The notes under the pieces: generated by a model
Told to the model about the DNA's origin: nothing
The model's input: only the letters and a program-made list of their open reading frames with translations
Databases searched by the model: none
Source of the DNA: JAAYJR01 sp964611525
Lineage (GTDB): Bacteria > Bacteroidota > Bacteroidia > Bacteroidales > Prolixibacteraceae
Reading direction: 5' to 3'
Length of the DNA: 50,938 nucleotides
Assembly: GCA_964611525.1 (NCBI GenBank)
Contig: CAZTAL010000013.1
Location: 1 to 50,938, forward strand
Program-made: the position numbers and the translations under genes
Shown here: positions 42,565 through 50,938 of the stretch, in pieces
Numbering within the stretch: position 1 is the first letter of the stretch
Layout of the letters: the number at the start of each line of letters is the position of its first letter

Positions 42565-44076
42565 ATGTCTCTTTTAAATTCAGTAATAAATTGGATTAAT
42601 TATAAACGTATATACCAGATTCAGTTATATCGCGAACATCCTGTTGAAATACAAAAAGAAACTTTATTAAATTTATTGAATAAAGCCAGATTTACTTGGT
42701 GGGGAAAGAAATATAATTTTGATGAGATTAAATCGATAAGAAATTTCCAGAAATCAGTTCCTTTACAGACATATAACGATATTAAACCGTATGTTGACCG
42801 CCTGCGTGAAGGAGAAATTGATCTATTATGGCCCGGACAGGTTAAATGGTTTGCTAAATCATCGGGTACCACCAGTGATAAAAGTAAATTCATTCCTGTA
42901 ACTAAAGATGCTTTGGAGAATTGTCATCTTCGCGGCCCAAAAGACGTATTTGCTATTTATATAAAGAATTATCCTGAAACAAAAGTTCTTAAAGGAAAAA
43001 CATTAACACTGGGTGGCAGTCACCGTATCAATAATATAAACAATAATTCATATTATGGCGATTTGTCAGCTATTTTGATTGAAAATGTACCTTTCTGGAC
43101 TGATTTTATTCGTATACCTCCTGCTGAAATAGTTTTAATAGAGGAGTTTGAAAAGAAAATCGAAAGGATAATAGAGACGTCACTTGACCAGAACGTGACA
43201 TCTTTTGCCGGAGTTCCCTCCTGGTATTTAGTCCTCTTGAAAAGCATTCTTGAAAAGACAGGGAAGAGTAATATTCTGGAAGTGTGGCCAAATATTGAAG
43301 TTTTTACTCACGGGGGGGTTAATTTTGAACCTTACCGTAAACAGTTCAATAAATTGATTCCCTCCGAGAATATGCATTACTTAGAAACTTATAACGCTTC
43401 CGAAGGCTTTTTCGGTATTCAGGATGATCCGGAAAGCAAGGATATGTTGTTAATGCTCGATTATGGAGTGTTCTATGAATTCATCCCTATGAAAGAATAT
43501 GGCAAAGAAAATCCGGTAGTGCTTACCCTTGATGAGATTGAACTAAATGAGAATTACGCTATGGTCATTTCGACCAATGCCGGCTTGTGGCGTTATATAA
43601 TTGGTGATACTGTCGAATTTAAATCCATGAATCCATATAAACTAAGGATAACCGGAAGAACAAAACATTTTATTAATGCCTTTGGAGAGGAGGTTATTAT
43701 TGATAATGCAGAAAAAGCCTTGCAGTCTGCATGCAGTAAAACCGGGGCTATAGTTAACGAGTACACGGCAGGTCCTGTATTTATGGGAGATAATAAGACC
43801 GGCTCCCATGAATGGATAATTGAATTTTACGAAGCACCTGATGATCTGGAAAGGTTCATAACTTCACTTGATGAATCCCTGAAATCATTGAATTCTGATT
43901 ATGAAGCTAAGCGATATAAAGATATAACACTTGAAAGGCCTCATATAGTAGTGGCTCCTAAAGGAACATTTTATAATTGGATGAAGAAACGTGGTAAAGT
44001 AGGCGGGCAGAATAAAATACCCCGTTTGTCTAACGACCGTAAATATCTTGATGAACTTGAGAAAATGTTAAAGTAA
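42565..44076 (+). CDS. GH3-family acyl-acid-amido synthetase-like protein
   Basis: A 503-residue member of the GH3 (auxin-responsive promoter) fold, an adenylate-forming enzyme. The nucleotide loop AKSSGTTSDKSKFIPVT near residue 97 is intact, as are YNASEGFFG and the GRTKHFINAFGEEVII region linking to the C-terminal domain. Bacterial GH3 proteins are common in Bacteroidota, but their acyl and amine substrates are unknown. It is followed by a deoxynucleoside kinase 41 bases later, probably on the same transcript. Confidence 0.9.
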   Translation: MSLLNSVINWINYKRIYQIQLYREHPVEIQKETLLNLLNKARFTWWGKKYNFDEIKSIRNFQKSVPLQTYNDIKPYVDRLREGEIDLLWPGQVKWFAKSSGTTSDKSKFIPVTKDALENCHLRGPKDVFAIYIKNYPETKVLKGKTLTLGGSHRINNINNNSYYGDLSAILIENVPFWTDFIRIPPAEIVLIEEFEKKIERIIETSLDQNVTSFAGVPSWYLVLLKSILEKTGKSNILEVWPNIEVFTHGGVNFEPYRKQFNKLIPSENMHYLETYNASEGFFGIQDDPESKDMLLMLDYGVFYEFIPMKEYGKENPVVLTLDEIELNENYAMVISTNAGLWRYIIGDTVEFKSMNPYKLRITGRTKHFINAFGEEVIIDNAEKALQSACSKTGAIVNEYTAGPVFMGDNKTGSHEWIIEFYEAPDDLERFITSLDESLKSLNSDYEAKRYKDITLERPHIVVAPKGTFYNWMKKRGKVGGQNKIPRLSNDRKYLDELEKMLK

Positions 44077-44117
44077 TAAATGTTATTTTTACCTTTTAAA
44101 ATAAAAACCTAATTATT

Positions 44118-44732
44118 ATGCATATAGCAGTAGCAGGAAATATTGGCTCAGGCAAAACTTCTCTTACCGAATCGTTGGCAAAGCATTATAATTGGACACC
44201 CCATTACGAGAATATTGATGTAAATCCTTATTTGAATGATTTTTATAATGATATGCAGCGATGGTCCTTTAATCTGCAGATTTATTTTCTTAACTCCCGG
44301 TTACAGCAGATAATAAATATAAAAAAATTGAACAAGACCGTTATCCAGGATCGTACAATTTATGAGGATGCCGAGATATTTGCTCCGAACTTGCATAGTA
44401 TGGGCCTCATGAGCACGAGGGATTTTAATAATTATAAATCATTATTTGATTTGATGGTGAGTCTTGTGGAGCCACCTGATCTTGTGATTTATCTCCGTGC
44501 ATCTGTACCTACATTGGTAAATCAAATACAAAAAAGAGGTCGTGAATTTGAAATTTCGATCCGGCTGGATTATCTCCAGCAGTTGAACGAACGTTATGAT
44601 CAGTGGATAGAAAAATACAAGATGGGAAAATCATTGATCATAAATGTAGATAAGCTCAATTATTTAGATACTCCTGAAGATATGAGCACTGTTATTGATA
44701 AAATTGATGCTCAGATACACGGACTTTTTTGA
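44118..44732 (+). CDS. deoxynucleoside kinase
   Basis: It phosphorylates deoxynucleosides in salvage; 204 residues of the dCK/dGK/TK2-like family. P-loop GNIGSGKTS at residues 7-15, the Glu/Arg substrate motif IQDRTIYEDAEIF, and the lid region QIQKRGREFE are visible. It resembles the deoxyadenosine/deoxyguanosine kinases of Gram-positives and Bacteroidota. Substrate preference cannot be read from sequence with confidence. Confidence 0.93.
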   Translation: MHIAVAGNIGSGKTSLTESLAKHYNWTPHYENIDVNPYLNDFYNDMQRWSFNLQIYFLNSRLQQIINIKKLNKTVIQDRTIYEDAEIFAPNLHSMGLMSTRDFNNYKSLFDLMVSLVEPPDLVIYLRASVPTLVNQIQKRGREFEISIRLDYLQQLNERYDQWIEKYKMGKSLIINVDKLNYLDTPEDMSTVIDKIDAQIHGLF

Positions 44733-44772
44733 TTGTTGACTTTTATCTTTTTGAATAATCCGGTCCTCGTTA

Positions 44773-44801
44773 AGCCGGAATACTTTCTCAGCCGGCTTTA
44801 T
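44773..44801 (+). terminator. possible terminator after the deoxynucleoside kinase gene
   Basis: AAGCCGG and CCGGCTT are perfect 7-bp arms around about 13 bases, but the following bases are TATCAG, not a T-run. A palindrome TATAATT-g-AATTATA (about 44814-44828) follows. The 220-base gap before carB holds no gene. Confidence 0.35.
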
Positions 44802-44953
44802 CAGCATAATCCATATAATTGAATTATAATCCGGAGTTTACATCAAGTTTTTTTTATATAAATGAATTTTTTTTGAAATCTGTTTATATAATTAAAAATT
44901 TAAGGTCATTTTTGTAAGAAATATTAATAATAATAATTCAAAAATTCAGATTT

Positions 44954-47900
44954 ATGCCGAAAAGGGGTGATATAAACAAAATTCTTATTGTCGGATCAGG
45001 TCCTATTATAATAGGTCAGGCCTGTGAATTCGATTACTCCGGGACTCAAGCATGTAAAGCACTTCGTTCGCTTGGTTACGAAATTGTACTGGTTAATTCT
45101 AATCCGGCCACCATAATGACCGACCCTGAGATGGCCGATTACACCTATATCGAACCACTCAACGAATATGCCCTCACCGAGATTATAAAAAGGGAACGGC
45201 CTGATGCACTCCTGCCTAACCTGGGGGGACAAACAGGATTAAACATATCACAGCAACTGGCGAAGAAGGGTATTCTCGAAAAATATAATGTAGAAGTTAT
45301 AGGTGTAAATCTTGATGCTATTGAGAAAGGTGAAGACCGTACTGCATTTAAAAATTCTATGACGAAATTAGGCATTGAAATGCCACGCAGTAAGGCAGTT
45401 ACATCTGTCGAAGACGCTCAGAAAATAGCCGAAGATCTTGGTTACCCTGTAGTTATAAGACCTGCTTATACACTGGGTGGTATCGGGGGCGGACTCGTTT
45501 ATAATGTGGAAGAGCTTAATGTTGTTGCTGCGCGTGGTATTGCCGCCAGCATGGTTGGCCAGATACTTGTGGAAGAATCGGTATTGGGATGGGAGGAGTT
45601 GGAACTGGAAGTGGTACGCGATGCAAAAAATCAGATGATAACGGTCTGTTTTATTGAAAATGTTGATGCAATAGGCATTCACACCGGTGATTCCTTTTGT
45701 ACGGCTCCAATGTTGACTATTTCTGAGGAATTGCAGAAACGGTTGCAGGAATATTCTTACAGGATCGTTGAAGATATCGGAGTAATCGGAGGAACAAACG
45801 TTCAGTTTGCCCATGACCCCGAAACCGGTCGTGTGGTAGTTATTGAGATTAATCCGCGGACATCAAGGTCATCAGCGCTGGCCTCCAAGGCAACAGGATT
45901 CCCGATAGCACTTATATCTGCCCTTTTGGCCGGCGGTCTCACTCTTGATGAAATTCCCTACTGGCGTGAAGGAACGCTCGATAAATATACTCCATGGGGT
46001 GACTATGTGGTGGTTAAATTTGCAAAATGGGCTTTTGAAAAGTTCGACGGACTCAAAGACAAGCTCGGTACACAAATGCAGGCAGTAGGAGAAGTAATGA
46101 GTATCGGGAAAAATTACAAGGAAGCATTTCAAAAAGCAATACGCTCTTTGGAAACAGGTCGTTACGGATTAGGGTTTGCCAAAGGTTATAATAAAAAGCC
46201 GCTGGAAGAGCTGATGGTATTGCTGAAGGAGCCATCGAGTGAGCGGCAATACATAATGTATGAAGCCTTGAGAAAAGGAGCAACAACAGAACAGCTTTTT
46301 GAAAAGACTTATATAAAGACATGGTTTATTGAACAGATGAAGGAACTGGTGGAGCTGGAAGAGGAAATTTTGTCTTATGAATACTCGCAGTTACCTGACG
46401 AATTGTTTATTAAGGCCAAAAAGGATGGTTTTGCCGACAAATATCTGGCTCAGATCCTTGATGTATCCGAGGAGGATATCCGTGACAGGCGACTTTCATT
46501 AAATTTAGCAGAGGCATGGGAACCGGTCCCGGTAAGTGGTGCTGATGCTGCTTATTATTTCTCTACTTATAATGCTCCTGATAAAGTAAGTACCAGTAAT
46601 AATAAAAAGATTATGGTTCTCGGAGGAGGCCCTAACAGGATAGGACAAGGTATTGAGTTTGATTATTGTTGCGTGCATGCCGCTTTTGCCATTCGTGATG
46701 CCGGATATGAATCGATTATGGTTAACTGTAATCCTGAAACCGTATCAACAGATTATGATACTTCCGATAAACTTTATTTTGAACCCCTCACAGTGGAGGA
46801 CGTATTGAGTATTTATAACAAGGAAAGACCTGATGGTGTTATTGTACAGTTTGGAGGACAAACACCACTGAATATTGCGCGTGAACTGGAAGCTAACGGG
46901 GTGAAAATCATTGGCACCTCTCCTGAAACTATAGATCTGGCGGAAGATCGTGACCGCTTTAGAAAGATTATGAAAAAATTGGGTATCCCCCAACCCGAAT
47001 CCGGAATGGCAAGTAATCTGGAGGAAGCACTCGAAATAGCCGGACAAATTGGTTATCCGCTTATGGTCCGCCCGTCATACGTCCTCGGCGGAAGAGGCAT
47101 GAAGATTGTGCTTGATGAGGAAATGCTGCTGCAGTATGTAACCGCTGCGGTTGATGTTACACCTGATCGTCCTCTTCTTATTGATAAATTCCTTGAAGAT
47201 GCCATCGAAGCAGAGGCCGATGCCATATCTGACGGCAAGGATGTATTTGTGCCTGCCGTAATGCAACATATTGAATATGCCGGCATCCATTCGGGTGATT
47301 CGGCCTGTGTTATTCCTCCGGTTATCATAAAAGATGAATTCATTAAGACTATAGAAGATTATACAAGGCGGATAGCTATCGAGATGAATGTAGTGGGATT
47401 AATGAATATTCAGTATGCCATTTACAAGGATGTGATTTATATCCTTGAGGCTAATCCCAGGGCATCCCGTACAGTACCTTTGGTTTCCAAGGTATGTAAT
47501 ATTCCCATGGCTAAAATAGCTACAGGTTTAATGTTAGGTAAGAAACTGGCCGATTTCGATCTTGAAAATAAGAAGTTAAAACATTTTGGGGTAAAAGAAG
47601 CTGTATTTCCCTTTAATATGTTTTCAGATGTTGATCCGGTTCTGGGTCCCGAGATGCTTTCAACAGGTGAAGTTTTGGGGCTGGCTGATTCATTCGGACT
47701 CGCTTTTTTTAAATCCCAGGAAGCCGCAAAAACACCTCTTCCGTTAAAAGGAACGGTACTTATTACCATAGGTGACCGTGACAAGGACAAGATCATACAG
47801 ACAGCCCGTAATTTCAGGGATATGGGATTTAATATCATGGCCACTCGAGGTACAAAAGATTTTCTTAAAAAGCATGGTGTAGAATCGGAGTTTATCAATA

Positions 47901-48151
47901 AGATCTACGAAAACAGGCCTAATATTATTGATGCCATTGTCAATGGTGAGATAGACCTTGTTGTAAATACCCCTGCAGGAAAATTAAGTGAATACGATGA
48001 TTCTTATATCCGTAAAAATGCCATTAAATATAATATTCCTTACATAACAACCACAGCAGCAGCTTATGCTGCAACACAAGGGATTAAGGAACCACATAAT
48101 GGTAATTACAAAGTTAAATCCTTACAGCAGTATCACCGTGAAATAGTTTAA
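44954..48151 (+). CDS. carB: carbamoyl-phosphate synthase large subunit
   Basis: It makes carbamoyl phosphate for arginine and pyrimidine synthesis with the CarA glutaminase, which is not in this window. 1065 residues is close to the usual length. Two homologous halves are clear: GSGPIIIGQACEFDYSGTQA near residue 15 and GGGPNRIGQGIEFDYCCVHA near residue 556. Each is followed by an ATP-grasp domain (RPAYTLGGIGGG, RPSYVLGGRGM). The C-terminal MGS-like allosteric domain (about 930-1065) includes NTPAGK. The gene appears monocistronic. Confidence 0.97.
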   Translation: MPKRGDINKILIVGSGPIIIGQACEFDYSGTQACKALRSLGYEIVLVNSNPATIMTDPEMADYTYIEPLNEYALTEIIKRERPDALLPNLGGQTGLNISQQLAKKGILEKYNVEVIGVNLDAIEKGEDRTAFKNSMTKLGIEMPRSKAVTSVEDAQKIAEDLGYPVVIRPAYTLGGIGGGLVYNVEELNVVAARGIAASMVGQILVEESVLGWEELELEVVRDAKNQMITVCFIENVDAIGIHTGDSFCTAPMLTISEELQKRLQEYSYRIVEDIGVIGGTNVQFAHDPETGRVVVIEINPRTSRSSALASKATGFPIALISALLAGGLTLDEIPYWREGTLDKYTPWGDYVVVKFAKWAFEKFDGLKDKLGTQMQAVGEVMSIGKNYKEAFQKAIRSLETGRYGLGFAKGYNKKPLEELMVLLKEPSSERQYIMYEALRKGATTEQLFEKTYIKTWFIEQMKELVELEEEILSYEYSQLPDELFIKAKKDGFADKYLAQILDVSEEDIRDRRLSLNLAEAWEPVPVSGADAAYYFSTYNAPDKVSTSNNKKIMVLGGGPNRIGQGIEFDYCCVHAAFAIRDAGYESIMVNCNPETVSTDYDTSDKLYFEPLTVEDVLSIYNKERPDGVIVQFGGQTPLNIARELEANGVKIIGTSPETIDLAEDRDRFRKIMKKLGIPQPESGMASNLEEALEIAGQIGYPLMVRPSYVLGGRGMKIVLDEEMLLQYVTAAVDVTPDRPLLIDKFLEDAIEAEADAISDGKDVFVPAVMQHIEYAGIHSGDSACVIPPVIIKDEFIKTIEDYTRRIAIEMNVVGLMNIQYAIYKDVIYILEANPRASRTVPLVSKVCNIPMAKIATGLMLGKKLADFDLENKKLKHFGVKEAVFPFNMFSDVDPVLGPEMLSTGEVLGLADSFGLAFFKSQEAAKTPLPLKGTVLITIGDRDKDKIIQTARNFRDMGFNIMATRGTKDFLKKHGVESEFINKIYENRPNIIDAIVNGEIDLVVNTPAGKLSEYDDSYIRKNAIKYNIPYITTTAAAYAATQGIKEPHNGNYKVKSLQQYHREIV

Positions 48152-48795
48152 CCTGTTGATATATAACCACCTTTAATAATCCTCCTGCCACCGTTCAGAA
48201 GGGTCTTTGGGAAAAGAAACCGTTTTCCATGAGAATTTGAGGATTTTTGGTTTCGCCAGCCTTTCATAATTTTCATAAGCCATTACAGATTTGTGTGATC
48301 ATAGTTGTTCATCAGAAGAGAACAGGGATGGGTTAATAATACATATCTCCTATAATAAAGCATGACTTGAAAATCAATTGATCAGTACAAAAAAAATAAT
48401 TCGTATTTTGCCAAAATAAGTTACTACGTTTTTTCAGGGCAAGCCTGAAAAAAACCGCTTCGCGGGAAATATTGTCTGTTTTAAAACTAACAACATGTTG
48501 GTGAGTTTTGCGGCCTAAGCGTCTATATAAATTATAAATAATTATTTGGAAGGAACTCTCGATCTGCTCATGGGCAATTCACAAACAACTAGACGACATA
48601 AAATTGTAGAATCTAAAAAAATTTTGTTTTTCATAATAATATTTCCGAAATTAGATTTCGAATTTGAAAATAATGAATGGATCGGGTTCAAAAAAGGATG
48701 CAAAGCGCCTTTTTAGGTAAATTATAAAAATTTATTAAGTTGATTTTTAATTAATTATAAAAAATCTTATATTAAGGCTATAACTAATCTGTATT
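48152..48795. other. 644-base gap between carB and the permease
   Basis: No recognisable gene. It holds a perfect hairpin at 48429-48453, a small CCGC-ttc-GCGG hairpin (48455-48465), a CGTCTA/TAGACG inverted pair (about 48519 and 48590), a 48-codon frame (48570-48716) of unknown merit, and a decayed terminator-like hairpin (48690-48714). The patchwork suggests remains of a repeat or mobile element. Confidence 0.45.
48429..48453. terminator. bidirectional terminator-like hairpin
   Basis: TTTTTTCAGG and CCTGAAAAAA are perfect 10-bp arms with a 5-base loop; A- and T-runs on either side make it usable from both strands. It could end carB transcription, although it is 278 bases past the stop. Confidence 0.5.
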
Positions 48796-50508
48796 ATGAG
48801 CAAACCTTCTTCATTAATATATGGCGTTAATGACAAGCCTTCTTTTGTTACTACTATTATACTCGGGTTTCAGCATATTTTTCTTCTTTTTATAGCTATT
48901 ATTTTTCCGGTTATTATTGTAAGGGAAATGGGTGTGAATATATCGGAACATGATGGCCGTGCTTTTGTCAGTCTCTCATTACTGGCCGGCGGATTGATAA
49001 CAATTCTTCAGTCAGTTAAAAATGCCAGAATTGGTTCCGGATATTTATGTCCGTCACTTTGTGGTCCCTCTTATTTTAATGCCTCTCTTTATGCAGTTTC
49101 GTTGGGCGGACTGCCCCTGCTTTTTGGCATGACTTCATTTGTGGGTATTATCGAAGCTTTGTTCTCAAGAATAATGCACAGGTTGAGAGGTCTGTTCCCT
49201 CCCGAAGTAACAGGAACTGTGGTGGCACTGGTTGGTATTGTGGTTATCCCGTTAAGCGTAAGAAATTTGGTCGGGATAGGATTTAAGGATGAAGTAATTG
49301 AGGTGCCGGAGATAGTTACCGGTATTATCACTCTTGCATTTATGGTTGGGCTTAATGTGTTTTCAAAGGGTAAGCTGAAGCTATTCTGTACTTTAACAGG
49401 AATGATACTTGGGTACATTCTTGCTTATGCATTTGGTATAATGGGGCAGGAATCAATTCACCAGTTGAAAAATGCGCCTCTTTTTTCGGTGCCTTATATT
49501 AAAAATATGAGCTGGAGTTTTGATATAAGACTGGTAATTCCTTTTACGATTGCTGCTTTATCCTCGACACTGAAGACAATAGGAGATATTTCAACATGTC
49601 AGCGAATAAACGATTCTGATTGGAAGAGGGTAGATATGAAAACTGTCTCGGGAGGAATATTTGCGGATGGAATGGGGGGTATTCTGCCGGGACTTATAGG
49701 TGGATTCGGACAATCAACTTCTTCTTCCAATATCGGATTGTCAGTTGCTACCGGGGCTACCAGCCGGGTAATTGCATATTCAACAGGTCTTTTAATGATA
49801 TTTTTTGCCTTTTTCCCGCGTCTTGCCAATTTTTTTATTATCATGCCCAAACCGGTAATGGGAGCTTTATTGATATTTTCGATAAGTTTTATGATAGTCC
49901 AGGGATTGCAAATGATAATGTCAAGGATGCTGGATGCCAGAAAAATTTTTGTTGTCGGAATTTCACTGATACTGGGATTAAGTGTGGATATGACTCCGGA
50001 AATTTATGAAGGAATTCATCCATACATCCAGCCTGTATTTAGCTCTTCTTTGTCACTTGGCGCTATTTCAGCAGTGACCCTAAATCTGCTGTTGCGACTT
50101 GGCGTAAAAAAACATGCAGCTATTATGCTGAATGTTGAAGAGCCCGGGTCTGAAAAAATATTCAAATTCATGGAACAAAAAGGACAACTATGGGGTGCAC
50201 GACCTGAAATTGTATCCAAAGTATCATTTGCTCTCAGTGAGACATTTGAAATGATTGTTCTTGAGAAGCTCAGCAAGTTACCCATAAAGGCAAATGTTAG
50301 TTTTGACGAGCTGAAGATCGAAGCAATTATGGAATATGCAGGAGAGCCTGTCGTTCTTTATGATAATATACCTGATTTTGATAAGCTTGAAACTTCATCA
50401 GGTCAGGTTAAACAGATCTCGGGATTTCTGATCTCACAATATTGCGACAAAATAAAAATATCAGAGAGTAAAGGGTTGGTTAAAATTCGTTTGTCATTTG
50501 AGCATTAA
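48796..50508 (+). CDS. NCS2 nucleobase permease with C-terminal RsbW-like (HATPase) domain
   Basis: A xanthine/uracil-permease-family symporter of 570 residues. Membrane helices occupy about 1-435, with the NAT signature SNIGLSVATGATSR and a QSTSSSN stretch before it. The tail (about 445-570) is soluble and follows the layout of RsbW/SpoIIAB anti-sigma kinases: FALSETFEMIVLEKL at the N-box position, EAIMEYAGEPVVL, then ISGFLISQYCDKIKISES and IRLSFEH. Key ATP-binding residues (the N-box Asn, DxGxG) are missing, so it is probably a non-catalytic binding domain. The next gene encodes a STAS protein, the usual partner of RsbW. Substrate class: purine or pyrimidine base, inferred. Confidence 0.85.
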   Translation: MSKPSSLIYGVNDKPSFVTTIILGFQHIFLLFIAIIFPVIIVREMGVNISEHDGRAFVSLSLLAGGLITILQSVKNARIGSGYLCPSLCGPSYFNASLYAVSLGGLPLLFGMTSFVGIIEALFSRIMHRLRGLFPPEVTGTVVALVGIVVIPLSVRNLVGIGFKDEVIEVPEIVTGIITLAFMVGLNVFSKGKLKLFCTLTGMILGYILAYAFGIMGQESIHQLKNAPLFSVPYIKNMSWSFDIRLVIPFTIAALSSTLKTIGDISTCQRINDSDWKRVDMKTVSGGIFADGMGGILPGLIGGFGQSTSSSNIGLSVATGATSRVIAYSTGLLMIFFAFFPRLANFFIIMPKPVMGALLIFSISFMIVQGLQMIMSRMLDARKIFVVGISLILGLSVDMTPEIYEGIHPYIQPVFSSSLSLGAISAVTLNLLLRLGVKKHAAIMLNVEEPGSEKIFKFMEQKGQLWGARPEIVSKVSFALSETFEMIVLEKLSKLPIKANVSFDELKIEAIMEYAGEPVVLYDNIPDFDKLETSSGQVKQISGFLISQYCDKIKISESKGLVKIRLSFEH

Positions 50509-50615
50509 TTTCACATGCGTATCATTCGTCACAAAATTGTATGCAAAAAAGAAGATTATAATCGGGGAAAATTGTACCTTAGTCATATAAATTAATAGCC
50601 TGCATTTAATCAAAC

Positions 50616-50625
50616 AGGAGGTGAT
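50616..50625 (+). promoter_or_regulatory. strong Shine-Dalgarno AGGAGGTGAT
   Basis: A ten-base perfect complement of the 16S rRNA 3' end, about 9 bases before the GTG start. It is exceptional here: almost all other starts in the window use A/T-rich leaders without such a site. It decides the GTG at 50631 over the ATG at 50624, which hits a stop after six codons. Confidence 0.7.
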
Positions 50626-50630
50626 GTGCT

Positions 50631-50938
50631 GTGAATATAACTGAGTCTGAAAAAGATGGTTTTCTTATTTTATATGTGGAGGGAAGGGTGGATGCAACAC
50701 AGGTTTCTGAATTCGAAAGACAGATTCTTGACCGCACTGTAAACACTGATAAAAATCTGATCATTAACTGCAAGGACTTGAAATACATCAATAGTATGGG
50801 ACTAAGGGTTTTTCTGACCGCGCAGAAAAAAATTATTGGAAGAAAAGGTAAATTATATTTGTGCGAATTGACTCAACCGGTTATTGAAACATTTGCTATT
50901 TCAGGATTTTCAAGCATTTTTAAGATTTTCGAAACTGA
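50631..50938 (+). CDS. STAS-domain anti-anti-sigma-factor-like protein (3' end cut by window)
   Basis: 102 codons are visible and the frame is open at the edge. It reads as a SpoIIAA/RsbV-type STAS domain: FLILYVEGRVDATQVSEFE, LIINCKDLKYINSMGLRVFL, and a closing PVIETFAISGFSSIFKIFET. Ser55 in NSMGL is at the position phosphorylated by RsbW/SpoIIAB-type kinases. It starts 122 bases after the permease whose tail resembles an RsbW kinase, so the two proteins may bind one another. The GTG start is set by a strong Shine-Dalgarno. Little of the protein is likely missing. Confidence 0.85.
   Translation, partial: MNITESEKDGFLILYVEGRVDATQVSEFERQILDRTVNTDKNLIINCKDLKYINSMGLRVFLTAQKKIIGRKGKLYLCELTQPVIETFAISGFSSIFKIFET

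Noticed and set aside
47437..47898. Antisense frame inside carB
   Set aside because: It is a shadow of a highly conserved gene; composition follows the complementary codons and no leader is seen.
48460..48600. tRNA gene or attachment site in the carB-permease gap
   Set aside because: No cloverleaf, T-arm GTTCRA motif or integrase is visible; the CGTCTA/TAGACG pair alone is too short.

Overview
The window reads as an AT-rich chromosomal segment of a member of the Bacteroidota, most likely Bacteroidales/Marinilabiliales-like. The evidence is a SusC-type TonB-dependent receptor with an N-terminal carboxypeptidase-D-like domain, a lipoprotein whose Cys is followed by an acidic stretch, several TAnnTTTG promoter elements, A-rich translation leaders in place of Shine-Dalgarno sites, and families common in this phylum (GH3, MORN_2, DUF3108, PiT with a PhoU-like tail). 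No rRNA, tRNA or CRISPR array was seen.

Layout. (1) 0.2-3.8 kb: a sensor kinase without an adjacent response regulator, divergent from a PiT phosphate transporter. (2) 3.8-11.2 kb, minus strand: a GlgE-pathway alpha-glucan operon, glgE, then a treS-maltokinase fusion, then glgB. (3) 11.6-20.5 kb: a PhoB/PhoR-like pair, a TonB-dependent receptor, a surface beta-helix lipoprotein, and three small exported proteins. Pho-box-like 11-bp-periodic half-sites precede the receptor and two of the small genes, and a 121-bp MITE sits inside the cluster. (4) 20.6-24.3 kb: a radical SAM enzyme of the AmmeMemoRadiSam type and a large membrane protein with a spermidine-synthase-like domain. (5) 24.5-31.5 kb: two decayed genes (a GH99-like lipoprotein and a universal stress protein), then a sugar oxidation/isomerisation cluster (two Gfo/Idh/MocA oxidoreductases, two xylose-isomerase-like TIM barrels, a thioesterase) and a lipoprotein. 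(6) 31.7-37.6 kb: an unlisted 58-residue membrane protein, pheS with a candidate attenuator leader, mtnP and mtnA, then tsaB, a DUF3108 protein and efp. (7) 37.8-42.5 kb, minus strand: an O-antigen ligase-like protein and a Wzz-like protein between two diverged direct repeats, then tyrS and cvpA. (8) 42.6-50.9 kb: GH3, deoxynucleoside kinase, carB, and an NCS2 nucleobase permease with an RsbW-like C-terminal domain, followed by a STAS-domain gene cut by the window edge.

How the genes fit together. The left third combines phosphate sensing, phosphate import, a probable Pho-controlled outer-membrane uptake system, and glycogen synthesis through maltose-1-phosphate. The middle is a carbohydrate-catabolism locus that has lost genes. 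The right half is mostly housekeeping (translation, modified nucleosides, nucleotide supply). The least familiar arrangements are the permease/RsbW/STAS pair at the right edge and the Pho-boxed receptor cluster with a free-standing copy of the receptor's N-terminal domain.
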